NCBI GenBank assembly: GCA_008828725.1
Contig: MEHQ01000314.1
Span: 142,398-206,397, forward strand
Direction: 5' to 3'
DNA length: 64,000 nucleotides
Origin: Saccharina japonica
Lineage: Eukaryota > Sar > Phaeophyceae > Laminariales > Laminariaceae
Shown: piece by piece, positions 45,525 through 55,303 of the stretch
Numbering within the stretch: the stretch's first letter is position 1
Layout: every line of letters begins with the position of its first letter
The notes under the pieces: model-generated
What the model saw: the letters and a program-made list of their open reading frames with translations, nothing else
Told to the model about the DNA's origin: nothing
Database searches by the model: none
Position numbers and translations under genes: made by a program

Positions 45525-47119
45525 TCAAAATCTTGCCTGTATGTGACTGGATGGGATCGCTGAGTCCATAAATACTACAGTGCGATGGTTCATCGTCGTT
45601 TATAATTCCGTAGAAGAGTTAATCAAACGATACGTTGAGATTACTTTGTAAACTGCCCTCTTTCCACAGACAACGTCTAGTAGGAACGTCTCGGCATTCA
45701 CAAGGCAACGCTGTTGTCATTATGAGGTTCATAACCTGAGGTTTGTGCAACAACACATACTTTAGCGCACGAAACGGCATGTGCTCGTGTTTACGCGCTA
45801 TCGAAGGACTCCATAGAAATGTCACAGAGCCGTATCATGGCAAAGCCCACACTGTGATCCTCCGCACCAGCAATGTACTGGAATGCAGCACAATGGCAAG
45901 CACGTCCGACTCATTTCCCGAGCAAAACGTGACTTGAACCTCAAAGATGGCGTACAGGAAGGATGTATTACCAAGGTACTAGAATCTCAATGTATTATCT
46001 ATTGGCTAATGGTTTAGGTCTGCCATCACAACATATGGTATTCGGTAATCCGTTGCCATATACCGTTGTCTGCAAGGGTGGGAGAGATAAGGTACCTAGA
46101 GACGGGTGGGGTTGTAACAGAACAAATCGTACATTGCTTACTTGGTATCTTTCCAATGCGGGGCTCGAAGTACAGCTCATTGCATACTTCACGAAATTCG
46201 AATACATGACTTGCCTTGAAGACGTAGTTGGTTTAGCGTGTTGACAGTCGACTGGAATACACATTTAGCATGGTGTTGGCGATACACAATTTACCTCGCT
46301 CGTATATAGAAGAAGTGCCGCTCTCCCCTAGTACGGACTTGGAGGGAGGTTCCCACAGGTGCTCCGTTTGCGATGCCTGCCTTATATGCGTGCCACGACG
46401 CCAGCAAAAGGCAAGTGGTCAATGCGGCTTATTTTATAGCGATATCGTAAGACTTAAAGTTAGTTCATGGAGTCAACGGTGCTAATATGGCGCCACGACT
46501 ACGATGGCAATTCGGAGGCGGGGGGACAGTAAAACAACAAACAGGTGTGAAAACAGTACAATCAGCAACCGAGATAGTTGCCATTGTCCCTCGCTCTCAA
46601 CAACACTAACTAACCTAATTATGCGTGGATGTATGGCGTTTTCAAGATACGTGCATGCAAATCAGAGACTTTAAACGTCAGGTATTTTCAACTACACTTC
46701 CTTTTGCATATATGTGATGACTATGCCACGACATGGCTTGGTTTGTTAGAATACCTCGCATTGGTTGTGGTGTTCTCTACTCTTCCCAACTCAATGGAAC
46801 CGGAAGGTGCAGTGTACAAATACCAACTATTTCTGGTATATTGTGTCCTAAGGAAACATTACCAGCAGGCAGGCAGATATGCGTATCAAATACAAGGCCT
46901 TCGTAAACGAATTCGCGTATTATTGGTACTCACAAGCATAACACCGGCTGTGGGGTCTCTAATGGTTTGACCTACAGGGTTGTCGTAAAACCATCTTGTT
47001 ATCCCCTCCTACCTGAAAGTGGGTGAGTAAGTTCGTTCCCAAATGCGCTCTGATCACGCCAAAGGCGTTGCAGTGTCCCAGGACGTAGGCCTGTGAGAGG
47101 CAATATCGCTTCCCCCTAT
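45525..47119. other. Module A' interior, no supported gene
   Basis: It aligns with 13480-15140 of A. The counterpart of the 14265 frame (about 46385-46610) has an early stop. Plus frames at 45963-46244 and 46629-46970 are open but not shared. Confidence 0.4.
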
Positions 47120-47333
47120 ATTGGGACAATAATATTGTCTGGCCGCTGTAGTGCAGCGTGTTGCACCGAAAGCATTTCAACCATCGTTTCACGCTGAGAT
47201 GTCCACAAACAGTAGACTCACAACTCAGCCGAAACCTTAACACCCGTTTTTGCGTAGCCCCCCCCCCCCCCNCCCCCTCCCCCCCTGGTGTGCGTCGATT
47301 TTTACGCTGCGGTCGGCTTGACCGTGTTTGGAG
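47120..47333 (+). promoter_or_regulatory. Conserved 5' flank of EsV-1-7 gene A', with expanded poly-C
   Basis: Matches 15140-15336 with CAATAATATTGTCTG, TGTAGTGCAGC and CATTTCAACC. The poly-C tract has grown from 11 in A to 27 positions here (47259-47285), interrupted by one T and an undetermined base N at 47272. The window has no other N. Confidence 0.5.
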
Positions 47334-48809
47334 ATGATGACGCGTTGCTCGCATAATACCTGCAAGAAGGGGTCGAGGTTCAATTTCGAGCGCAACAGGA
47401 CGCCAGTTTACTGCAAGCAACATGCCGAGGACGGCATGGTAGACGTTTGCGGCAGGCGTTGCGCACAACGAAGTTGCACGAAGATCCCGACCTTTAATGT
47501 GGAGGGCAGCAAGATGGCGGTTAACTGTAAGCAACATGCAGATGACGGCATGGTGGATGTTCTCACCCGGCTTTGCTCACATGAAGCCTGCAAGAAGATG
47601 CCGAGCTTCAATGTTAAAGGAAATAAGACGGCAGCATACCTCAAGCAACATGCGGAGAAATATATGGTGAACGTTTGCAGCAGGCGTTGCTCCCATGACA
47701 CTTGCATGAAGCAGCCGAGTTTCAACATCGTGAGAAGCAAGACGCCGGCGTACTGCAAGCAGCATGCTGCGGACGGCATGGTTGACGTTAGCAACAAGAA
47801 CTTCTCACATGAAACCTGCACAAAGCGGCCCAGTTTCAATGTCGAGGGAAGCAAGGAGGCGGTTTACTGCAAGCAGCATGCGGAGGACGGGATGGTGGAC
47901 GTTTGCAACAGCCGTTGTGTCCATGGCACCTGCATCAAGCGGTCGTGTTTCAACGTCGTGGGAAGCAAGACGCCGGCGTACTGCAAGCAGCATGCGGAGA
48001 GCGGCATGGTTTGCGTTAGGAACAAGAGCTGCTAACAATGTAGTTGCATGACGGTCCCGACCTATAACGTGGAGGGGAGCAGGATGGCTGTTTACTGTAT
48101 GCAACATGCGGAGGACGGCATGGTGGATGTTCGTACCCGGTGTTTCTCACATGAAGCCTGCACGAAGATGCCGAGCTTCAATTTCAAGGGGAATAAGACG
48201 GCATATTACTGCAAGCAACATGCGGAGGATGGCATGGCGAATGTTTACAACAGGCACTGCCCCCATTACACCTGCACGAAGCAGCCGAGTTTCAACGTCG
48301 TGGGAAGCAAAACCCCGGCGTACTGCATACAGCATGCCGAGGGCGGCATGGCTAACGTTCGCAACAAGAGCTGTTCACATGAAATTTGCACAAAACGGCC
48401 CAGTTTCAATGTCGAGGGAAGCAAGACAGCGGTTTACTGTATTGAACATGCGGAGGACGGTATGGTGGACGTTCGCACCCGCCGTTGCTCACATGAAATC
48501 TGCGACAGGGCGCCTAGTTGGGGCGCTCTCACTCGCGGTGCGGCCACAGTGTGTTCTCACCATAAAAGCGACATATCGATCGGTCAAGTGATCAATTTTA
48601 ATGATGAATGTCAAGTGGCGGGTTGTCGCCGAAGGGTGCGGTGGGGACTCGATGGGAAGCAACCTACCCACTGCCCACAGCACGGCCCCTCTCAGGACGG
48701 CCTCGTATGCACTGTACAGACGACTGCCAGCAAGAGAGCTCGTCGTAGCCTGTCGGACTGGGCCGTAAGCCCCCCTTGGATCTCTGTTAAAGCTGAGTGT
48801 ATGTTTTGA
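47334..48809 (+). pseudogene. EsV-1-7 repeat gene A', nonsense-interrupted
   Basis: One frame encodes ten EsV-1-7 units plus the two divergent terminal units and the KRARRS..AECMF tail, but TAA at 48033-48035 interrupts unit 7. The neighbouring codons fit C-S-Q-C-S-C if TAA were TCA, so a single base change explains it. Three units have also lost a motif cysteine: Leu at about 47640, Phe at 47802 and Phe at 48144 (with a Cys one residue earlier). Gene A has no such loss. Units 2-5 and 7-10 resemble each other in order, so a five-unit shift duplication made the gene long. ATG at 48048 could restart translation on the last units. A read error is possible at the TAA, but the cysteine losses argue for relaxed constraint. 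Confidence 0.85.
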
Positions 48810-48857
48810 ACGGTGTCTGGATGATCCGGAACGTGAGTGAATTTGTAGTTCTACATT

Positions 48858-49285
48858 TTAGAGTTGGCGTTGAGCAAGTATATCAAACGTGCATGCTATA
48901 CCTTTGAAATAGTCGTCCCAAGTATACATAGCACTGTTTTTCATGTCTTCGCAAAACCCAAATGTCTCTGTATTGGGGCTGGCTGTATTTCTGTTGATAC
49001 CCCGACGATGTTTTTCAGGGGTGAGGCTGTACTGTTCACACATCTGTGAGGGTAACAGTCGGAACCACCGTTCGTTGGGGTGACCCTGCTTCATATCCAA
49101 TATATGTGGCAGTGTGGTCATCAGTTCGAAAGGGGCATGAGCTAGCCATACGCGGTTATGCATGTTTCGGCACCTATGCCTCTTCGAAATGTTCTTAGCA
49201 TGTTGCAAAACCATGCGTAAGTGTGTCTTATGGCGATTTCCATCGTATGGTGTCACAAATCTGAAATCTGAATAGGGCAGTGGAT
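48858..49285 (-). CDS. Candidate terminal exon, convergent with gene A'
   Basis: On the minus strand a TAG is followed within 12 bases by GTGTGCAG, a plausible splice acceptor (about 49286). The frame then stays open for about 142 codons to the stop at 48858. The peptide looks natural: RFVTPYDGNRHKTHLRMVLQ near the start, NERWFRLLPSQMCEQYSL in the middle and TWDDYFKGIACTFDILAQRQ at the end. It is not recognised. The upstream exon might lie in 49753-50167. It begins only about 50 bp after gene A'. Confidence 0.4.
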
Positions 49286-49292
49286 ACTGCAC

Positions 49293-49752
49293 ACGACGCT
49301 AACGATAATGCGCCCAAGTCTGTAATGCAGGTCAAAAACCGTATCAAGGGGTAACCACAATGTGGTCCAGCTCTAGTAAAGTATTACGATCCACTAGCTT
49401 CACTGCGTTGTCAATGGCAACAGCATTAAGGTGTATGGTGTGATATTTTTCAGACCTTGAACTTAATTCGTCAGCGCCTAATACTCCCAATGCAGCTAAT
49501 GTTCGAATAACACCTTTTCATTTGTTGATCACGTAGTGGTGCAAACATAATAAAACACGACATGCTACATTCCGTGTTCATAGTTTATCCCCTATTCGCT
49601 GCAACCACGTCGCGTCCTTCGGAATGGTGTCATGCTTGCAGTTGGTGTGTCAGATACCTGTCATTATAACTAATCCATACCGGCCAAACAGAATCAGGTG
49701 CCCTTTTATGTCCGGTTTTAACCGGACGCGATATAACCATATCATTAACCTG
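49293..49752. other. No gene seen
   Basis: Could be an intron if the flanking minus-strand frames belong to one gene. ACCGGACATAAAAGGG lies on the minus strand at about 49705-49720. Nothing else stands out. Confidence 0.35.
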
Positions 49753-50167
49753 CTACTGAATTCCAACAGATGAATACCCGAAGGGGTCGCCATCTACGAG
49801 GAATGGTCCACCAGTGACATCCTGGTTGGCCTCAACGCCTAACTCGGTCTCGACATTTTGCATCAACCGCGGTGGCGTCTGTTTCAACCGGGTGGCAACC
49901 CCGTCCCACTGCCTCCCGAAATCGCTCAGACTGCTGCCGGGCGTGCTGAAATGCACATGGGAGCTGAGTTTGATTGACATTCCGGTTATTGGGAAGGCCC
50001 AGCTGTATAGTGCATATTGGGTGTGCGCGCAACGCACCTCGTCCTGGGATGGCCGCCTTCCCAATCTGAAACGTGTCCCTGCCAGACAACACCGTGGCCG
50101 ACGCGGCCAGTAATTGGACACGATCACTGACAAACGTGGCTGCATAATGCTCTAGACATACATTCAT
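49753..50167 (-). CDS. Overlapping minus-strand frames, possible exon(s)
   Basis: Two minus frames are open: 49832-50167 (starts VCLEHYAATFVSDRVQLLA after GTG/ATG-like codons, contains HARQQSERFREAVGRG) and 49753-50145 (ends GGPFLVDGDPFGYSSVGIQ). A plus frame (49814-50113) is also open. One minus frame may continue into the other across a frameshift or small intron. No family recognised. Confidence 0.25.
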
Positions 50168-50250
50168 TAATCGGCTAGATCGTTCGGGAGAGAGTTCGCG
50201 TGCAATAACAACACATGGACCGAGAAGGGGGAACTGTTAGTGTCATGTCA

Positions 50251-50636
50251 TAGTGTTTTGGTGGCTCGCTTTGGCGAGAAATTGGTTTGCGGGAGTCGTT
50301 TGTTGGTGGCAGCAAAGCCACAGTGTTTTGGTGGCTCCCTTTGGCGAGGAATTGGTTTGCGGGAGTCGTGTGTTGGTGGGAGCGAAGTCACAGTGTTTTG
50401 GTGGCTCGCTTTGGCGAGAGATTGATTTGCGGGAGTCGTGTGTTGGTGAGAGCAAAGTCACAGTATTTTGGTGGATCGCTTTGGCGAGAAACTGGTTTGC
50501 GGGAGCCGTGTGTTGGTGGCAGCGAAGTCACAGTGTAAATTGGTTTGCGGGAGTCGTGTGTTGGTGGGAGCAAAGTCGCAGTATTTTGGTGGCCCGCCTT
50601 GGCGAGAAATTGGTTTGCGGGAGTCGTGTGTTGGTT
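50251..50636. repeat. Minisatellite, 70-bp units
   Basis: Units start at 50251, 50321, 50391, 50461, 50531 and 50579 with AGTRTTTTGGTGG and contain TTTGCGGGAGTCGTGTG. The fifth unit has lost 22 bp, so it is 48 bp long. Because 70 is not a multiple of three, open frames drift through all phases; they are repeat artefacts. Confidence 0.9.
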
Positions 50637-50639
50637 TGA

Positions 50640-51456
50640 AAATGTTGAATATTCGCTATGGTGCCCTTCCCCTTTCCAGTGGTAAGTTCTATGACCTACC
50701 ACGTCGGTCGTTTGCACGTAGGATCCTTTTCGTCCGTCTCCGCATCCACGGAAGCGTCGGTGTCTTCCGAGCCTCGTACTATACCGCACGCGGCGTTGAG
50801 GATCCCTCGGCCTCAAAGCTCTTGGTTATGAAGACCTGATAGGGGAAAGGTTAAGGAAGATGGCACGTAGTATTTACCGGGAGCATTAGAGAGTGTGAAG
50901 TTCCAAGTCATGCATGCACCTTGGTCGATGTTCTTGGCTATGGCGACATGGATGAGGGAAGGGGAATGCAGGTGGCATGTAGTAAACACGAATTACCGGG
51001 TGTGAAGTTGTAGGTCTATTACTGTAGTAATCCAGGCTACCTGGGTTGAGGTCTGAAGTCATTGTCACGAGGCAACACATGCAGGTTCTCTTACAGTTGG
51101 TGTGTGTGGCCTGCCAGACGCCAGGGGCCACACATGGGAGGCATAAACCAAGACGAGAACACAGAATCGGGACATTATGACCAACCTCAATGCCAGAGCA
51201 GGACTGGAGTCGACCGAGTCGAGAGGTGAGCTCCTACGTCTCCAGGAGAGTAGAGCAAGCTTGTGGTACTTCAGAGAAGAGTCCTCCAAGGGAGATGGAT
51301 AGATGGTAAGAGATTGCTTATCGTATGATCGAAGCTGTGACCAAGGGATTTGTGTCCGAGAGAACGGCAATAGAAGCGTTCTCTCTAGAGCGGAGCAACA
51401 ACATGAAAACGCCTGTATGTCATCATAACTCCTGAAACGGTCAACATAACCATAAC
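50640..51456. other. No gene seen
   Basis: Imperfect self-similarity between about 50810-50910 and 50930-51010 (GGGGAAAGG..GGCACGTAGTA and GGGGAATGC..GGCATGTAGTA). No supported coding. Confidence 0.35.
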
Positions 51457-51738
51457 ATGCCGCCTAGCATAATGCAAATGACGGAATGCGCCTTATGCTA
51501 TCGCAATCCTGTGACTAAAACCAAGTTCAAAGAGCAGCAAAGCCCTTTAACACAAGTAACGGCCTCAGGGATGAACAACCAAACCGAAATCGCACAGGCC
51601 ATCAGTGGGAAATCCCTGATAAAAACCCACACCCATGCTTTTTCACTGCGAGTTTGGTTGCCCGACCACTATTTAATGGCTAAAGTCCCCCTACGCTCAT
51701 CCAGCGATGAAATAAACTCAGTGTCCCCTAACGCCTAA
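51457..51738 (+). CDS. Small hypothetical ORF
   Basis: 93 codons from a true ATG. The peptide starts MPPSIMQMTECALCYRNP and includes ASGMNNQTEIAQAISGKSL. The composition is natural and polar. It marks the start of a stretch (about 51.4-53.4 kb) whose plus strand is unusually rich in A. Unknown. Confidence 0.3.
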   Translation: MPPSIMQMTECALCYRNPVTKTKFKEQQSPLTQVTASGMNNQTEIAQAISGKSLIKTHTHAFSLRVWLPDHYLMAKVPLRSSSDEINSVSPNA

Positions 51739-52639
51739 GCATAAATCGCTTCTATTGCGTCCTCACGAATCCAACAAAAATCGAACACAACGGAGAAGGC
51801 AAACTTCGCCTCCACGGTTAAAACCATATACTAACATACAAGGCAAGGCGAAAAATAGAAAAACAACGAAAACCGAAAACTACTAGAACAAAGGGGAGCA
51901 CGTCCACGATACGACGCAAACATCAAACGCACTGTCGCCTAAAGCGGGCACTTGACTAGAAATCAGCTTAAGTATTTTATCCAAAAACCCAGAACCAAAA
52001 TAAAACAGGGGCACTCGGGAACACAGGAAGAGAACCAACGCAGACTGGCAAAACAATACCGGCAACGAAGACACATGCCTTTGAAGAAACGCGGAACTAC
52101 TCGAGACATACAGGGGGCAATCGGAAACACAGAAATAGAAGAAATTCCAAGTTGCTAAACAAGACGGGCAAACACTGAAAATAGAAGAAATTCGAACAGC
52201 CCCGAAGAGGCCAGCGAAGAGGACACACTAATTTGCTAAAGCAGGGCAATCCCAAAATGACCAGCGCAGAAGACACGCTAATTAGATAAAACACGGAAAC
52301 TTATATCACGCACACCATACCCATGTCCTAGATATAAATACCCACCAACAACGTTCACCCCACCGTCGGAACAGAGAATATCCCGCACTGCACACAACAC
52401 AAGGCCAAGATTCACACTCCCAAATTCAACGTCCCAACCTGTCCATCCAACTGTTACAAGCCAAGCCAACGAGCATACACCCATGAGACATCGCGACAAC
52501 CGTCACTCTGAGGGCGACTTAAACAAAAACGCAAAACATAAGACGCCGCTCTTCGTCTTCCGGTCCAACTCTTATCATCGGTTGCGCTCTGCAGCTCCTC
52601 TATCGCGTTGCAAATCATTTCGTTCGTGTTATAGTGACG
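51739..52639. other. A-rich, weakly repetitive, no gene seen
   Basis: Words such as AAATAGAAGAAATTC recur (52134 and 52181), and GAAGACAC and CGGAAACACAG recur around 52020-52280, consistent with very degenerate tandem repeats. Confidence 0.35.
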
Positions 52640-52820
52640 GCGCGCGGGCAAGGCTTCGGAGCGAGGGACCAGCGCACGGGAAAGGTCTCGGAGAGAGGAA
52701 GCGCACACGGGCAAGGGTGAGGCGCAAGGGAACAGCGCACGGGTAAGGGTGCGGAGTGAGGGAGTGGCGCACGAGTAAGGACGCGGGACGAGGGTACAAC
52801 GCACGGGCAAGGCATCGGAG
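52640..52820. repeat. Degenerate minisatellite, about 33-bp units
   Basis: GCGCACGGGYAAGG-like words recur at roughly 32-36-bp steps (about 52640, 52673, 52701, 52735, 52767, 52801), each followed by CGGAG or GAGGC. Five to six units. Confidence 0.7.
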
Positions 52821-52866
52821 ACGTCGAGTGTTACCATGCCGTCGCCGGCTTGCGACGACGGTGGCA

Positions 52867-53045
52867 CCTCCCCCCCGTCAACATGTTCAAATAAAAAGAC
52901 GGACAGAAAAGGCGGAGAATAGGGAAACTTCCCCCTGTCCCCAAGTTGAAATATAAAGATAGACAGAAGAAGTGGTGGACAGGAAAACTTCCCCCCCTCA
53001 ACAGGTTGAAATAAAAAGGACAAACAGAAAAAGTGGGGAACAAGG
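52867..53045. repeat. Minisatellite, about 60-bp units, three copies
   Basis: Units start near 52867, 52928 and 52988 with CTTCCCCC, then a TTGAAATAAAAAG word and an AGACAGAA-like word. It follows the 33-bp array within 50 bp. Confidence 0.8.
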
Positions 53046-53085
53046 AACGAAATGATGATGGGCACGCACTATACAAGTGAGCCTT

Positions 53086-53451
53086 ATGAAGAAGGAAACT
53101 AAATATAAAATGTACCGGTATGCGGACAGGACCATACATATAGGGAAAAACATTATAAAAGGAACGGCACGTGGAAAGGCGCAGATCTACAAGGACCTGG
53201 TGGCCGTCTCCCTCGGTATTGGAGACAGAAACAACGGTCCCCGTAATAGGTACGGAACCATCCTTGAAGAGCTTCCTCCCAGATACGACCGCAAGGCACA
53301 TACCCTGTCTCGGAGGAAAATGAAGAACGAACAAAAAAAGCAACAAGCGAAACAAACGAGCAAACAGACGAACTCGAACAGAAGCATTTGCCACCAGACA
53401 AAACCAAGATATTCCGCGTTCACAGCGACGCAAAGTCACGCACCGCGATAG
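53086..53451 (+). CDS. Hypothetical basic protein
   Basis: 121 codons from ATG 53086; an in-frame GTG lies three codons before. The peptide is lysine/arginine-rich: MKKETKYKMYRYADRTIHIG at the start, YGTILEELPPRYDRKAH in the middle, then a K/Q-rich tail. Its last six codons lie in the first unit of the 158-bp array. The minus strand is also open here (52831-53601), probably because of the surrounding repeats. Not recognised. Confidence 0.3.
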   Translation: MKKETKYKMYRYADRTIHIGKNIIKGTARGKAQIYKDLVAVSLGIGDRNNGPRNRYGTILEELPPRYDRKAHTLSRRKMKNEQKKQQAKQTSKQTNSNRSICHQTKPRYSAFTATQSHAPR

Positions 53452-53906
53452 CAACGGGTTAGTACGGTGATAGCAGTGGATGCGGACGGACAAGTGGCAA
53501 GTGCATAGCTGGCCAAGAAAATATATGCAAACACGATATCGCTGGAAAGGTGAAGGGCATGTAGGGCGGAACACGCAGAGTTGGGCAACATAGTCACGCA
53601 CCGCGATAGCGACGGTTTAGTACGGTGATAGCAGTGGATGCGGACGGACAAGTGGCAAATGGATATCTGGCCAAGCAAATATATGCAAACACGATATCAC
53701 TGGAAAGGTGAAGGACATGTAGGGCGGAACACGGAGAGTTTGCCGACATAGTCACGCACCGCGATAGCGACGGGTTAGTACGGTGATAGCAGTGGATGCG
53801 GACGGAGAAGTGGCAATTGGTTAGCTGGCCAAGAAAATATATGCAAACACGATATCACTGGAAAGGCGAAGGGCATGTAGGGCGGAACACGGAGAGTTGG
53901 CCAACA
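53434..53906. repeat. Minisatellite, 158-bp units, three copies
   Basis: AGTCACGCACCGCGATAGC starts units at 53434, 53592 and 53750. Each contains TATATGCAAACACGATATC and ends in CCAACAT or a variant. Units are about 93-95 percent identical by eye. Confidence 0.92.
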
Positions 53907-54964
53907 TAGCAGCCGCTAAGTGTGTTCATGTGCGCGGTACACGAGTGTGTGCATGCTCATTATATACCATCGCAACAGTTCAGTAACGCCTAGAGGTACC
54001 TGACTCCTATTTCCCTGCTGGAAGGACACTGAAAAAACGTCCCCCCCCCTGGTTCAGACAGACCCATACTAGTACGTCATATGGGCGGCCAGGCATGCGC
54101 CAGCGCACCAGCATGAGAAGAATAGAGTAAATACTAAAATTAAGGGGGGAGCATTCAGCCCCTATAAAAGGGAACATAGTCATAATCAACAGCATGCAAT
54201 AGGATACAGGAGTGAATACATAAATCGGTACATGCTGATTCCAGGTGACAAATATGGTATAAATCCATCAAGGGTGCGGACGAACATGCCACACAAGACG
54301 AATTCAGATAGGTCAAAACGAGCATACTAAACGAAACATACTACTAGGACAGGCGTTGGCCCAAAATAGACAGCAGCATATATTATTACGATAAAATACG
54401 GCGGAGATGGTCCATTAACACGCACCATTCCGAGATACTCAGGTGCCAGCAACGATTATAAGTGCACTGTTAGCGTTGTTGGCAGCAGCAGGAACACTGC
54501 TGTAGTACTAGTGAAACCAGCATGAAGCAGACACCAGCTGGAAAGCGGTCATGCATGACGTATTGTATTGCGTATATCACTGGGTCGAGCGTGTTGTATT
54601 ATATGCTGGATATTGAAGCAGCGCATTCGTCATTCCGTCGAAGTCGTATAGTCAATCAAGACGAACAGCGACAAACTATGCAAGCGGCGCAATAATCCTT
54701 CTGTCGCCTTTATACTCCACTGAAATCGTAAAACGACAATATGCTATATTACAGGGCGTTCGGGAATGTTCATCCCCATCAGGAGAACTGCGTGCGTCGT
54801 ACATGCGACGTAGTACATGTATAACGTATGATAGGTTCATCCCTTTTAATATTTGGGAGACGACCGTGTCCGTGAAAGCACGTCTCTGCTTATTGAATTT
54901 AACAGAGCTTTCATCATGGATGAAAAGTCAGCACTTTCATGCTATTTGTGTCGCACAAGCCGGT
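53907..54964. other. Intergenic, nothing identified
   Basis: No frame above 65 codons with a plausible start apart from one at 54803, which runs into the SINE. No RNA gene or inverted repeat was recognised. Confidence 0.35.
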
Positions 54965-54965
54965 C

Positions 54966-55303
54966 GCCCCGGTAGTGTAGTGGTCAGCTTCAAAGACTAC
55001 TACCATTGGTACCCAGGATCGAATCCCACCGTGGTGAGAGATTTTGTCTTTATTTGAAAAAATAAAAAGGAACCAATTGCTGAGAGCGCCTTCGTGGCGT
55101 GGGTAGGCGGAATCCGACGCAAGTCGACGAGGGAAGAAAGTGCTGAAACCTTCTCGCGATAAAAATGCAAGGCAAGAACCGTAGTGGGGGGGGAGGGAGA
55201 AGAGCCTACTTTGTGACCCCGGATCTGAGTTACGTCCAGGAAGGAGAGAGAAAGGAAGGGCGAAGATAATAAATGGGATGGACAAAAAAAAAAAAAAAAA
55301 AAA
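54966..55303 (+). mobile_element. tRNA-derived SINE with poly-A tail (about 340 bp)
   Basis: The head resembles a eukaryotic tRNA: GCCCCGG, then TAGTGTAGTGGTCAGC (Pol III A box, 54973-54988), and GGATCGAATCC (B box with one change, 55016-55026). The acceptor and T stems do not pair, so it is not a working tRNA. About 250 bp of unrelated body follow, then A20 at 55284-55303. No target duplication could be confirmed. Confidence 0.65.

Larger units (their letters stand above)
33490..48850 (+). mobile_element. Module A': second, direct copy of the large module
   Basis: It follows module A in order: 33527-34805 matches 3222-4510, 36590-37850 matches 4530-5770, 37855-40110 matches 7050-9260, 42415-44680 matches 9410-11930, and 44725-48850 matches 12780-16515. 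It lacks the hAT-like element and the 840-bp block of A. It has its own insertions at about 34810-36590 and 40115-42400. It ends with an EsV-1-7 gene whose downstream flank resembles that of A as far as TAGTTCTACATT (48845-48856), after which the two diverge. Confidence 0.75.

Noticed and set aside
50251-50636. CRISPR-like array
   Set aside because: Units are contiguous without unique spacers of constant length, and the context is eukaryotic.
50253-50639. Long open frames across the 70-bp array, both strands
   Set aside because: The unit lacks stops, so every phase is open; the period is not a multiple of three.
52831-53601. 256-codon minus-strand open frame
   Set aside because: It runs through the 60-bp and 158-bp repeat arrays, lacks a known domain, and the plus strand carries a more protein-like frame. 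Repeats keep frames open by chance.
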